Positions 1 through 8,324 of a DNA stretch of 64,000 bases are shown here, piece by piece; position 1 is the first letter of the stretch; every line of letters starts with the position of its first letter. The notes beneath the pieces were generated by a model. That model had not been told where the DNA came from and made no database searches. It was given only the letters and a program-made list of their open reading frames with translations. Position numbers and translations under genes: made by a program. Source of the stretch: Streptomyces sp. HM190 (GTDB lineage Bacteria > Actinomycetota > Actinomycetes > Streptomycetales > Streptomycetaceae); the NCBI RefSeq assembly GCF_009857135.1, contig NZ_CP047318.1:1-64000 (forward strand), in the 5' to 3' direction.

Positions 1-2
1 CG

Positions 3-1286
3 CCCGTGCTGACGGAGGCGACCCGGCGCGAAGGCCACACGCTCGCCTTCCCGGCCACCGTCGTCGTCGGCGCGCGGTCCGACAGCGGCGGGCCGCTGAC
101 GGACCTGGTGGCGGCCCGGGACGACCTGCTGGCCAACCTGCACGTGCACGTCACCGCCTGGACTCCGGGGGCGCAGAACACGCAGGGCATGCAGCGGGTC
201 TACCGGCACGCCCACCGTGAGGGCCTGGTCACCCCGGACGTGCACCGGGTGCTGTCGGGCACCGTGGGCGCGCAGGCCATGCACGAACTGCTCGGCGTTC
301 CGGCGCACCGGCTGTGGTCGGCCGCGGTCCATCAGCACGCGGTGCTCGCCGGGCCGCACGCGGACGCCATGAACCGGCTGATCAAGCAGGAATTCGGGAT
401 GGGCAAGGCCGACCGGCAGCGGGTCAGCGAGCGGCTGGCGCCCATGGCGCTGTCGGACTACCGCAGCCAGGAGGGCATCGAACAGCCGCTGCGCGCCTTC
501 GGTAACGGCGGCACGATCACCGACACGGTGTGGAAGCAGCCGTGGGAGCTGACCAAGGGCGAGGACACCTTCGAGGTCCTCGACGACATCCTCGAGCGCG
601 CTGTGGCCGGCGAGACGGGCGCCGTGGCGGAGCTGACCGTCCTGGGCGGCACCGCGGCGATCCTCGACGGCTACATCACCCGGGACCGCGGCTCGAAGGA
701 GGGCACCGACCGCGAGGCCCGCAAGGCGCCCTTCCGGGCGACGCCGGTGAAGCTGCTGGATCTGCTGGCGCGGAGTGCCGGGGGTCTGCGGATGCTGCAC
801 TCCATCGCCCGCGCCCACGTCGCCGCCGACCCGGCCGTGCTGCCCAAGCTGTTCCACACCCAGGAGCGCGAGGTCGACGGTGTCCTGGTCCGCGACGGCG
901 AGCCCATGCTCGACAAGGCCGGCCAGCAGATGATCATCGACTACGAGTGGGACCTCGTCCACGCCGCCGACCCGGCCCAGGCCCTGGAAACCATCGCCAA
1001 GAACCGCGCGGAGGCCAAGGCCAAGACGGGGGGCAAGCACCAGGAGCCCGAGGCGGAGGACGTGCGCCTGCGCCGGACGCTCGAGCAGGGCATCACCTCG
1101 GCCGCCAAGGCCGCGCGGGCCCTGGCCCGCATGAGCCAGAGGCGCGGCAACCAGGTGTTCGGCACCTTCGATGCCGTCCAGGGCCAGCGCGAGCAGCTGT
1201 CCCAGCTCGCCGAGATCCTCACGAAGTTCGGGCCCGTCGACACCTCCCTCTTCGTGTTCGACGAGGACGAGGAGGACACCGAGTGA
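3..1286 (+). CDS. unknown protein, 5' truncated by window edge
   Basis: The reading frame is already open at the window edge, so the true start may lie outside; the first GTG is at position 6 and may be internal. About 427 residues are visible. I recognise no family. The protein is soluble-looking, without membrane segments, has a Lys/Ala-rich helical stretch near residues 325-345 and ends in a strongly acidic tail (DEDEEDTE). Its TGA overlaps the GTG of the next gene (GTGA), so the two are probably translationally coupled. The genes that follow (GIY-YIG-like nuclease, helicase, PD-(D/E)XK proteins) suggest a role in a DNA-processing or defence cluster, but that is inference from position only. 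Confidence 0.75.
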   Translation, partial: PVLTEATRREGHTLAFPATVVVGARSDSGGPLTDLVAARDDLLANLHVHVTAWTPGAQNTQGMQRVYRHAHREGLVTPDVHRVLSGTVGAQAMHELLGVPAHRLWSAAVHQHAVLAGPHADAMNRLIKQEFGMGKADRQRVSERLAPMALSDYRSQEGIEQPLRAFGNGGTITDTVWKQPWELTKGEDTFEVLDDILERAVAGETGAVAELTVLGGTAAILDGYITRDRGSKEGTDREARKAPFRATPVKLLDLLARSAGGLRMLHSIARAHVAADPAVLPKLFHTQEREVDGVLVRDGEPMLDKAGQQMIIDYEWDLVHAADPAQALETIAKNRAEAKAKTGGKHQEPEAEDVRLRRTLEQGITSAAKAARALARMSQRRGNQVFGTFDAVQGQREQLSQLAEILTKFGPVDTSLFVFDEDEEDTE

Positions 1287-1768
1287 GCGCCGGCCTCACG
1301 CTGCCCGCGCAGATCGGCCGAGCGCTGCGGCCGGTGCTGCGGCTGGTGGGCCCGGTGCTCGACGACAGCGCGGTCCAGGACGGCGGCAGGCATGCGCCGG
1401 TGATGGTATGCCCGGCCCGGCCGGATGCGGTGCGCCGCCGGGTGGCTGCGAGCTGTGCGGTGTATGTCGCGTGGGACAGCCGCCGCCGGTGCCGCTACGT
1501 GGGCAGCGTGTGCCGCCAGGGCTCCGGCGCGGTCGGCGACCGGCTCGCCGAGCACTACGCGCACCCCACGACCGGCGCGGCCCGGCGGGGGGCCTGGTTG
1601 CTGCTGACCGTCCTGCCCTTGGCCGACCTGAGCGCCCTGGAGGTGGTGCGCAGCACCGAGGGGTGGACGGCCCGGCTGCTGAACCCGGCGGACGGCTCGG
1701 CCCACCCACGAGTGGATCTCACGCAGACCCCCGCGACGCTGGTCTCCTTGCCAGCCCAGGAACGGTAG
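1283..1768 (+). CDS. GIY-YIG-like nuclease domain protein
   Basis: A 161-residue protein starting at the GTG that overlaps the previous stop by four bases. The middle carries a GIY-YIG-like signature: AVYVAWDS near residue 54, then RYVGSVCRQ, then a conserved-looking Arg in DRLAEHY. This matches the two beta-strands plus helix of that nuclease fold, which in other families cuts DNA using the two tyrosines, an arginine and a glutamate. The usual GIY is replaced by VYV, and the catalytic glutamate could be in ALEVVRSTEGW, so activity is plausible but unproven. It is too small to carry a separate DNA-recognition domain and may act with the helicase downstream. Confidence 0.6.
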   Translation: MSAGLTLPAQIGRALRPVLRLVGPVLDDSAVQDGGRHAPVMVCPARPDAVRRRVAASCAVYVAWDSRRRCRYVGSVCRQGSGAVGDRLAEHYAHPTTGAARRGAWLLLTVLPLADLSALEVVRSTEGWTARLLNPADGSAHPRVDLTQTPATLVSLPAQER

Positions 1769-1823
1769 GAGACAGCCTCTGTCCTGCGGTGCCGGCTTGA
1801 CGGACCGGGCATGGTGCGTGAAC

Positions 1824-1866
1824 GGGTGCCTTCCGGCCGCCGCTTCCAGGCGGCCGGAAGGCACCC
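1824..1866 (+). terminator. perfect 18-bp stem-loop between nuclease and helicase genes
   Basis: The arms at 1824-1841 and 1849-1866 are perfectly complementary (18 bp, GC-rich) with a 7-base loop. There is no U-tract, as is common for actinobacterial terminators. It lies 56 bases after the GIY-YIG-like gene and about 160 bases before the helicase start, so it probably separates two transcripts or attenuates read-through. Confidence 0.65.
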
Positions 1867-2024
1867 CCGCCGGTGGGCACAGGAGGCGGACGAAAGCAGG
1901 AGCTGTACCAGGGCCTGGGAACTTCGCTGCGGTGCGAAGGCCGCCGCCAAGTGTGCGGCAGCCCCTAAAAGACGAGGAAGTGCAGGCGGCGTTATGCCGC
2001 CGAGCAGGTGAGGAGGACGGCGCA

Positions 2025-3731
2025 GTGGCGCTGGATTGGGATCGGATCGGTACGGGGGACAGCGAGGCGCTGCTGCGGCCCCGGGACATCTACGCGGGGC
2101 TGGCCAGCCGGCCGTGGCCGTATCTGCGGCACGAGCAGGGCGAGGTGCTGGACAAGTGGTTCGAGCGGCGCGGTGACCGTGATGTGGTGATCAAGCAGAA
2201 CACCGGCGGGGGCAAGACGGCCGTCGGCCTGCTGATCGCGCAGAGCACCTTGAACGAGGGCATCGGCAAGGCCGTCTACCTGACCCCGGACAACTACCTC
2301 GTCAAGCAGGTCCGCGAGGAGGCCGCCAGGCTCAGCATCGCCACCACCGACGATCCGCACGACCCGGCGTTCCTGTCGGCCCAGGCCGTGCTGGTGACGA
2401 ACTACCAGAAGCTGATCAACGGCAAGTCGGCCTTCGGTGTCGTCGGGGACGGTAAGGAGCCGATCGACCTGGGTGTCGTCGTCGTCGACGACGCGCACGC
2501 CGCGCTGGCGCGGACCGAGGACCAGTTCCGGCTGCGGGTGCCCGCCGGTCACGGGGCGTACGACAAGCTGCTGCAGCTGTTCGCGGAAGACCTGCGCCAC
2601 CAGTCGGCGAACGCCTGGGCAGAGCTGGAGGACAAGGACCCCACCGCTTTGGCACCTATCCCGTTCTGGGCGTGGGCCGACAAGCACGAGGAGGTGCTGA
2701 AGATCCTGCGCCCGCACCGGGAGGAGCGGACCTTCATGTTCGTGTGGCCGCTGCTCGCCGAGGTGATGCACCTGTGCACCGCCACGGCGACGTCGGCGGC
2801 GATCGAGATCAGGCCCTCGTGCCCGCCGATCGACCGCATCCCCTCGTTCGTGCGCGCCCGCCGCAGGGTCTACCTGACCGCGACGCTCGCCGACGACAGC
2901 GCCCTGGTCACCGACTTCGGTGCCGACCCGGCGCTCGTCGCCCAGCCCGTCACGCCGGGCAGCGCCGCGGACCTCGGTGAGCGGATGATCCTGGCCCCGG
3001 TGGCCCTCAACCCGGACCTGGACGACGAGGCCGTCCGTGTGCTGGCCCGCCAGTTCGCCGACGGCGACCAGGACGGCGATGGTGTCGCCGAGACCGAACC
3101 GGTCAACGTGGTGGTGCTGGTGCCCAGCGACCGCGCCGCCGCGAACTGGGCGCCCTACGCCCACCACATCTGGCGAGTCGGGGACCTCGAGGCGGGGGTG
3201 AAGGACCTCCAGGCCGGCCACGTGGGTCTGGTGGTGCTGGTCAACAAGTACGACGGCGTCAACCTCCCGGCCGGGGCCTGCCGTCTGCTGGTCCTCGACG
3301 GTGTCCCCCGGCCCCTGGACGGGGTGGAGCGGCGCGAGGCCGTCGCACTGGCCGACAGCACCATCCGCCTGGCCCGGGAGGTCCAGCGGATCGAGCAGGG
3401 CATGGGTCGCGGTGTGCGCGACGGCGAGGACTACTGCGCGGTCCTGCTGCTGGGCGCCAAGCTCGCCACGGCGATCCACGAAGCCCGTCACCTGGCCCTG
3501 TTCTCCCCCGCCACGCAGGCGCAGTTGAAGCTGAGCCGGGACATCGCCGGGCAGATCAAGGGCGAAGGCCTCGACGCGGTCCGGCAGGCGCTGCGGGCCT
3601 GCCTGGGGCGGGTGCCGCAGTGGCGGGAGCGCAGCCGGCGGGCGCTGGCGGAAGCGCAGCCGGCGGGCGCTGGCGGAGGTGCGCTACGCCGAGCACGGGA
3701 CGGTGCGGGGCGAGGCCGTGGCGCTGCGTGA
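2025..3731 (+). CDS. DEAD/DEAH-type helicase (frameshifted from its C-terminal nuclease part)
   Basis: A superfamily 2 helicase-like ATPase of 568 residues. The start is GTG 2025 because AGGAGG at 2011-2016 is correctly spaced; frames upstream are only open by chance. Walker A is NTGGGKT near residue 62, motif II is VVVVDDAH (DDAH in place of DEAH) near residue 152, and VYLTATL is motif III. The second RecA-like domain ends in a QRIEQGMGRGVR motif VI near residues 450-461. The last ~25 residues (after ALAE) are out-of-frame sequence created by a 25-bp tandem duplication at 3628-3677. Without it the frame would run directly into the next coding segment, giving a protein of about 850 residues. 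So this is probably the N-terminal two thirds of a helicase-nuclease fusion. Confidence 0.85.
   Translation: MALDWDRIGTGDSEALLRPRDIYAGLASRPWPYLRHEQGEVLDKWFERRGDRDVVIKQNTGGGKTAVGLLIAQSTLNEGIGKAVYLTPDNYLVKQVREEAARLSIATTDDPHDPAFLSAQAVLVTNYQKLINGKSAFGVVGDGKEPIDLGVVVVDDAHAALARTEDQFRLRVPAGHGAYDKLLQLFAEDLRHQSANAWAELEDKDPTALAPIPFWAWADKHEEVLKILRPHREERTFMFVWPLLAEVMHLCTATATSAAIEIRPSCPPIDRIPSFVRARRRVYLTATLADDSALVTDFGADPALVAQPVTPGSAADLGERMILAPVALNPDLDDEAVRVLARQFADGDQDGDGVAETEPVNVVVLVPSDRAAANWAPYAHHIWRVGDLEAGVKDLQAGHVGLVVLVNKYDGVNLPAGACRLLVLDGVPRPLDGVERREAVALADSTIRLAREVQRIEQGMGRGVRDGEDYCAVLLLGAKLATAIHEARHLALFSPATQAQLKLSRDIAGQIKGEGLDAVRQALRACLGRVPQWRERSRRALAEAQPAGAGGGALRRARDGAGRGRGAA
3628..3677 (+). repeat. 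25-bp perfect tandem duplication causing a frameshift
   Basis: Two identical 25-base units, 3628-3652 and 3653-3677, sit side by side within coding sequence. Since 25 is not a multiple of three, the duplication shifts the frame by one. Removing one copy restores WRERSRRALAEVRYAEHG as a continuous reading. It is likely a recent slippage event, or possibly an on/off switch. Confidence 0.9.
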
Positions 3732-4572
3732 GGCGTTCGATCTCGCGGCCACCGGCCGTACCCCGGCTGCGGCGGAGCGGGTGCAGAAGGCGGTGAACGC
3801 CCTCGGCGACGGCGACAAGGCGCTGCGGGGCTGGCTGCGGGAGCAGAAGGCCGCCTACCTGCACCTGACCGATCAGAAGGCCGCACAGCAGGCCCTGGCC
3901 GGGGCGCTGAACGACAACGCGTTCGTCCTGCGTCCCGTCAACCACGGTGCCCCCGTCCAGCTCAAGGCGGCCGCGGTGCAGTCGCGCGCCGCCGCCGATT
4001 TCCTGGCCGCTCGGTACCGCGACGGCACCAGCCTCAGGCTCGGCGTGCAGGCGCTGTTCGAGGACGTGGTGTGGGGCGAGGAGGAGCGCTCCGATGACGC
4101 CGAGCGGGCCTGGCAACAGCTCGGACTGCATCTCGGGTTCGCCAGCACCCGCCCGGAGAAGCAGTACGGCACGGGCCCGGACAACCTGTGGGCGCTCTCG
4201 GCGGCGCGGCAGGCGGTCGTCGAGCTGAAGACGGGGTGCACCACCGACACCATCGCGAAGAAGGACATGGACCAGCTCGGCGGCAGCGTCCGCTGGCTCA
4301 ACGACCACAACCCGGAGGTGGAGGCACTGCCGGTCATGCTGCACCCCAGCCGGGTCTGTGACGCCAAGGCCACCGCGGTGCCGGGCATGCGCGTCGTCAC
4401 CCCGGCCCTGTTCGAGAAGCTGAAGGAAGCCGTGACGGCTTACGCGGCCGCGCTCGCCAGCAGCCCGGACCGCTGGGCGGACGAACAGGCGGTCCATGAA
4501 CAGCTCGCACACCACAAGCTGACCGGCGACCGGCTTTTCACCACCTACACCGAAGCCGTGCGCACCTCGTGA
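3679..4572 (+). CDS. C-terminal nuclease-like part of the helicase gene
   Basis: A 297-residue segment in the +1 frame relative to the helicase. It may start at GTG 3679, but that codon has no separate ribosome site and probably was an internal valine before the 25-bp duplication. Residues ~165-200 contain GPDNLWAL then AVVELKTG, the D...(E)xK spacing of a PD-(D/E)XK nuclease core, followed by a Gln in MDQLGGSVRWL. The segment could work as a separate subunit if reinitiated, or be lost. A strong stem-loop follows 22 bases after the stop. Confidence 0.7.
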   Translation: MRYAEHGTVRGEAVALREAFDLAATGRTPAAAERVQKAVNALGDGDKALRGWLREQKAAYLHLTDQKAAQQALAGALNDNAFVLRPVNHGAPVQLKAAAVQSRAAADFLAARYRDGTSLRLGVQALFEDVVWGEEERSDDAERAWQQLGLHLGFASTRPEKQYGTGPDNLWALSAARQAVVELKTGCTTDTIAKKDMDQLGGSVRWLNDHNPEVEALPVMLHPSRVCDAKATAVPGMRVVTPALFEKLKEAVTAYAAALASSPDRWADEQAVHEQLAHHKLTGDRLFTTYTEAVRTS

Positions 4573-4593
4573 CCGCCGCCGGCATCGCGGCAC

Positions 4594-4631
4594 GGTGGTG
4601 GCCTGCCAAGGCCTTCTGGCAAGCCACCACC
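4594..4631 (+). terminator. stem-loop after helicase-nuclease gene
   Basis: Arms GGTGGTGGC (4594-4602) and GCCACCACC (4623-4631) extend inward by TGCCA/TGGCA with one mismatch, giving a 14-bp stem with an 8-base loop. It is just downstream of the stop at 4572 and probably terminates that transcript. Confidence 0.65.
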
Positions 4632-4815
4632 GGGTGGCCGGAACACGGAAAGGTGCCGTGCTGGCCGTCTGGGCTTGTGTGAACTCGCGGCGGTAGACAT
4701 GGCGTCAGCCGGAACTGCCCCAGTGTCGTGGAGGGGTGACGGCGTGTCAGCGGCATCTGGTGAACTGGCTGTTCCGGGGGACGGGTGCTCTCCACGGGTC
4801 GCAGGGGGTGGGTGC

Positions 4816-5952
4816 GTGGACGTCGAGGCATTCTTCAGCAGCGGGGACGGATGGGCCGAGCCGTGGGTGCTCGATGTCGAGCTGATCGAGTCGCTGCGGT
4901 TCGGCCCTCCGGGCGGCCGCACCGACCTGGCGGTCGCCATCGCACTGACCCGGCTTCTGCACCACGACTTCGTCTCCCACGGCACCGACGGCAAGAGCAG
5001 GCACCTGGATGACGAGAACGTCCCCATCGTCATCAAGGCCCACCGCGCCGTCCTGGAACGCCTCGCTCTCAAACCGCCCGCCTGGCCGTTTCGGGCGTTC
5101 GACGGGCCGCGCGGCTTCGGCACCTACTGGCGCGACAACGGCATGCGTAACAGTTGGCAGGCCCGCCGGGACTGCATCGAGCAGATCCTCGGCCCGACCC
5201 GCGACGCGCTCGAGGACCTGCAGGAGCTGGAATACGAACGCCGCTTCTCCAAGAGGCCTTCGGGCACCTTCAAGAACCTGATCTTCGCCGCCGACGGCGC
5301 GAAACCGCAGATCGTGCTGCGCGACGCGGTGAACAACGATGTGGAGATCGTCCGCCACGCCGACACCTGCCTGGTCTTCACCGATCCCCTGCCGCCGCAC
5401 GGACTCACCTGGCGACAGATGGTCGCCTGGTGGACGACCAACCACCAGCCCGGCGCCGACGAGAAGAGTGCCGCCGACGCCCTCTACCGGCGCCTTTACC
5501 GGTCACTGGACTCGCCGCCCGAACAACTCCTCATGATCACCTACTGCGCCCGCTACGCCAAGGAAGGCGGCTTCGACCTGCCCGCGCTGATCCCGCAGGT
5601 CTATCTCCACTACGACCCCTACACACGGCGCAGCGGCAAGCAGTCCGGGGCGCTGCACCGGCAGAGGATGGACTTCCTGCTCCTGGCGCCGGACCGCTCG
5701 CGCATCGTCATCGAGGTCGACGGGGTACAGCACTACGGCCGCCCCAACCCGCCCGACGAGCACGGGCGGGTCACTCATACCGCCGCGCCGCAGCTGTATG
5801 CGGAGATGGTCGCCGAGGACCGCCGGCTCAGGCTCGCCGGATACGAGATCTACCGCTTCGGCGGCTGGGAACTGACCGGCCCGGGCGGTGAACAAGTCCT
5901 GACGGACTTCTTCACCGAACTCCTCGCCCGGCATCAGAAGCCGACCCCGTGA
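4816..5952 (+). CDS. two-domain protein with C-terminal PD-(D/E)XK nuclease fold
   Basis: About 378 residues from GTG 4816, preceded by AGGGGGTGGG; a longer form from 4744 is possible. The C-terminal third has MDFLLLAPD then RIVIEVDGVQHY, the D...ExD core of DUF559/Vsr-like PD-(D/E)XK proteins, followed by a helix with ARG/TYR residues (EDRRLRLAGYEIYRF). The N-terminal half has FGTYWRDNGMRNSWQARRD and resembles, weakly, AbiJ-type N-terminal domains; this is low confidence. AbiJ-like proteins act in abortive infection, and the position after a helicase-nuclease gene fits defence. A decayed second copy lies at 16.7-16.9 kb, so the gene has been duplicated or captured twice. Confidence 0.7.
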   Translation: MDVEAFFSSGDGWAEPWVLDVELIESLRFGPPGGRTDLAVAIALTRLLHHDFVSHGTDGKSRHLDDENVPIVIKAHRAVLERLALKPPAWPFRAFDGPRGFGTYWRDNGMRNSWQARRDCIEQILGPTRDALEDLQELEYERRFSKRPSGTFKNLIFAADGAKPQIVLRDAVNNDVEIVRHADTCLVFTDPLPPHGLTWRQMVAWWTTNHQPGADEKSAADALYRRLYRSLDSPPEQLLMITYCARYAKEGGFDLPALIPQVYLHYDPYTRRSGKQSGALHRQRMDFLLLAPDRSRIVIEVDGVQHYGRPNPPDEHGRVTHTAAPQLYAEMVAEDRRLRLAGYEIYRFGGWELTGPGGEQVLTDFFTELLARHQKPTP

Positions 5953-6046
5953 CCGTACCTTCAGGGTGCAAAGACCGGACCGACACTCGGCGATCTCGCC
6001 GGCCCTGCAGCCTCAAGCACGTTGTGCATCCCCGCCTCGCGTTCGC

Positions 6047-6469
6047 TCATGAGGGCTCCGGCGTGGCCGGAGGTCGGGCGCGGCGGCTGTCGGGCGTACG
6101 GCCGATGCCGCGGGCGACGGTTTCGATCTCGCTGCTGCCGTAGGCGGTGCGGATCCCGGAGGGCGTCATGCCGCTGGCCTGGGCGAGGGGTTCGAGCTTG
6201 TAGGGGCGCTCGCCATGGAACTCCCGGCCGTAGGCGAGGAGATGGCGGATTTCGCGGTCAGCGGCCTCGCGGGCGGCGCGGGCGTTGCCGAGAGCGATCA
6301 GCAGGGGGTCTTCCCGCAGGTCGTCGCACTGGGCCTCGAGGGCGAACGCGTAGTCCCCACGCGCTCGTTCGGCCTCCTCGCGTGCATCGAGGTAGCCCTC
6401 CTGCGGCGTGACGTCACCGGGCTGCGGAAGGGGGATGCGGATGGCTGTGATGTCACCGATCAAATCCAT
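6047..6469 (-). CDS. small HTH DNA-binding protein
   Basis: A 140-residue protein starting at ATG 6469 (MDLIGDITAIRI). The N-terminal part is acidic and helical; the C-terminal part, PLAQASGMTPSGIRTAY near residues 96-112, reads as a helix-turn-helix of the type found in small regulators of Streptomyces accessory DNA. A Pro/Arg-rich tail follows. An 8-bp inverted repeat lies 19 bases upstream of the start, suggesting autoregulation. Function beyond DNA binding is unknown. Confidence 0.6.
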   Translation of the reverse strand: MDLIGDITAIRIPLPQPGDVTPQEGYLDAREEAERARGDYAFALEAQCDDLREDPLLIALGNARAAREAADREIRHLLAYGREFHGERPYKLEPLAQASGMTPSGIRTAYGSSEIETVARGIGRTPDSRRARPPATPEPS

Positions 6470-6487
6470 GATTACGACAATCGCAAA

Positions 6488-6508
6488 ATATTGCGGCAAG
6501 CGCAATAT
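6488..6508 (-). promoter_or_regulatory. palindromic operator candidate upstream of HTH gene
   Basis: ATATTGCG (6488-6495), a 5-base spacer, and CGCAATAT (6501-6508) form a perfect inverted repeat in a locally AT-rich patch directly upstream of the minus-strand HTH gene. The likely ligand is the HTH protein itself. Confidence 0.5.
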
Positions 6509-6589
6509 GGGGCTCAGAGGTATCCTCGCGCACCGCTCCCCCCTGCAGGGCATCGAGGAGCAGGGAACGGACCGCGCGGGAGAGGGCAT

Positions 6590-6955
6590 GCGCCAGTGAG
6601 CCGGGGTGCCCTCCAGAGGTCCGTGCCTACGGCAGGCCCGAGCAGCCGTGGTCGGCTGCGGCCAGGTGCCCGCTCGGCATGGTCACCGGCCGCGGCATCC
6701 GTCGACACCCACACGGGCCGCAGCACAACGCAGCGCCCGGCGCACCGCAGTACGGCAGCGCCACCGCGGCAACCGTGACACCCCTGCGCGCCGTACATGG
6801 TGTGCGGGGCCCGCGCTGGCTCTGGGATCGGCGCGGGACCCTGCCCGCTCATCATCCGCGATCTTGGCCGCCCGAAGGCGTCACATCGCATATGTCGCCC
6901 GTCGGGATAGGTGCCGTCGCGGGGCGGCATGCCCGGGGTGGCCCGGACCTCCCAG
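6590..6955. other. intergenic, no gene recognised
   Basis: About 365 bases between two minus-strand genes. Short open frames exist on both strands but none has a credible start or protein-like composition. It probably holds the promoter of the HTH gene; the AlbA-type gene ends at its right edge. Confidence 0.4.
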
Positions 6956-8227
6956 CTACAACGCGACGGTGATGCCGAACTGGTGCATCAGGTCGGTGAA
7001 GGTCTCCTGGGCGTTCGTGCGCAGGAGGTCGTCCTCGTCGGCGGGGGTCACCAGGGCAGTCACCGGCTGGATACGGCGGGGCCGGCGGGCCTGGTCGGGG
7101 ATGCTCCTGAAGGTGGCGTACTCGGTGACGACCGGCGTCATGGGCGCCGGTTCGGCGGTGGCGATGGTCGTCGTCACGGGGATGAGACTGTCCACGCCCA
7201 GGCGGCGGGCGAGTCCCCGGGTGAGAGCGAGGGTGTCGCGGCAGGCGGCGCCGACGACGTCCGCATCGACCAGGATGCCCCTCGCGTCGGGATCGGCCGG
7301 GTCGCCGCGCAGGGCCTTCCAGGACAGGTCGGCGGCCAGGACCATGCTGCCGTCGTGGTGCAGCTCCGCGTAGACCCCCCGGCCCAGGCTCGGATGCAGG
7401 GTGCTGAAGACCCAACGGCGCAGTCCGGGCCGGGGGTTGGACACGCTCTCCAGGGTCCGCAGCGGGCCGACAACGTGAGGGTTGCGTGCCAGGGCCTGGG
7501 AGCTGGCACTCGCCGTGGTGCTGATGTAGCTGGCCGCCTCCCGGGGCAGAGGTTCGGCGGTGCGCGGCAGCGGCCGATCAGGCCTGGCGACGGCGATGAA
7601 CCAGGCCGACGGCTTAGCCTGCTCGGCCAGGACGTTCTCCAGGGCGTGGGCGAAGAGCCGGTCGGCTTCCTCCTGGGCATGCTGGACGCGGGTGAAGCGT
7701 TCGCGGTAGGCGCGTTCGATCTGGTGCTCGGCCATCCAGGCGGTGTGGTCACGGTCACGGTAGGGGACGACGGCCGCCTGCTGGTCCTTGTCCTTGGCGG
7801 CGGTGCCGTACACATGGTGCGGGGCCATGGGGCTGGCGGGCACGTCGATGACCAGGAAGCTCGTGGCGCCGTCGTCTGAGGGCAGGACGGTGAAGGTGAT
7901 ATCGGGCAGGTAGGGCTGGACGTGGTTGCGGATCCACTGTGCGTACTGCTGATTGTTGACCTGGTCCGGGTCGATGCCGACCGGCTTCGTGTCCTGGTCG
8001 GTGACACCGTAGATGAGCAGCCCGCCACGGGTGTTGGCCATCGCGGCGACGTCCTTGGCCAACTCGTTCCACCGGCCGTCCCGCGGGGGCTGCGGCAGGT
8101 GTTCCTTCCAGTCCAGGTCGTCGGACTCGGCGAGGTGGTCTTCGGCGGCTTTCTTGACCATGTCGAAGGTGAGGGGGCCGGGTTGGGCACCGAGGTGCTC
8201 GTGCAGTCGCGTCCAGGAACGGGCCAT
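6956..8227 (-). CDS. AlbA_2/Schlafen-type putative DNA- or RNA-binding protein
   Basis: A 423-residue protein from ATG 8227 (MARSWTRL). Residues ~30-75 show the AlbA_2 signature: an E..DLDWKEHL stretch, then WNELAKDVAAMANTRGGLLIYGV, as in the Schlafen AlbA_2 domain family formerly called divergent AAA_4. In bacteria this domain is common in regulators and in defence proteins. A further ~320 residues have no clear family; they are rich in Ala/Arg and contain no membrane segment. It is a single gene on the minus strand between a small HTH gene and a lipoprotein gene. The molecular target is unknown. Confidence 0.75.
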   Translation of the reverse strand: MARSWTRLHEHLGAQPGPLTFDMVKKAAEDHLAESDDLDWKEHLPQPPRDGRWNELAKDVAAMANTRGGLLIYGVTDQDTKPVGIDPDQVNNQQYAQWIRNHVQPYLPDITFTVLPSDDGATSFLVIDVPASPMAPHHVYGTAAKDKDQQAAVVPYRDRDHTAWMAEHQIERAYRERFTRVQHAQEEADRLFAHALENVLAEQAKPSAWFIAVARPDRPLPRTAEPLPREAASYISTTASASSQALARNPHVVGPLRTLESVSNPRPGLRRWVFSTLHPSLGRGVYAELHHDGSMVLAADLSWKALRGDPADPDARGILVDADVVGAACRDTLALTRGLARRLGVDSLIPVTTTIATAEPAPMTPVVTEYATFRSIPDQARRPRRIQPVTALVTPADEDDLLRTNAQETFTDLMHQFGITVAL

Positions 8228-8324
8228 GTCCGGCACCCTACGGCGCGGCACTGACACCGGGTGGCGTGCCCGGTCGAGGCCAGCGTCACCGCGGTGCGCA
8301 CGCCTGCGGGCGGCGCAATAGTTC

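Noticed and set aside
941..2089. Long antisense frames across the first genes (and similar ones at 1992-3491, 15923-17080, 30306-33713)
   Set aside because: They are shadows of high-GC coding on the other strand, with low-complexity composition and no motifs.
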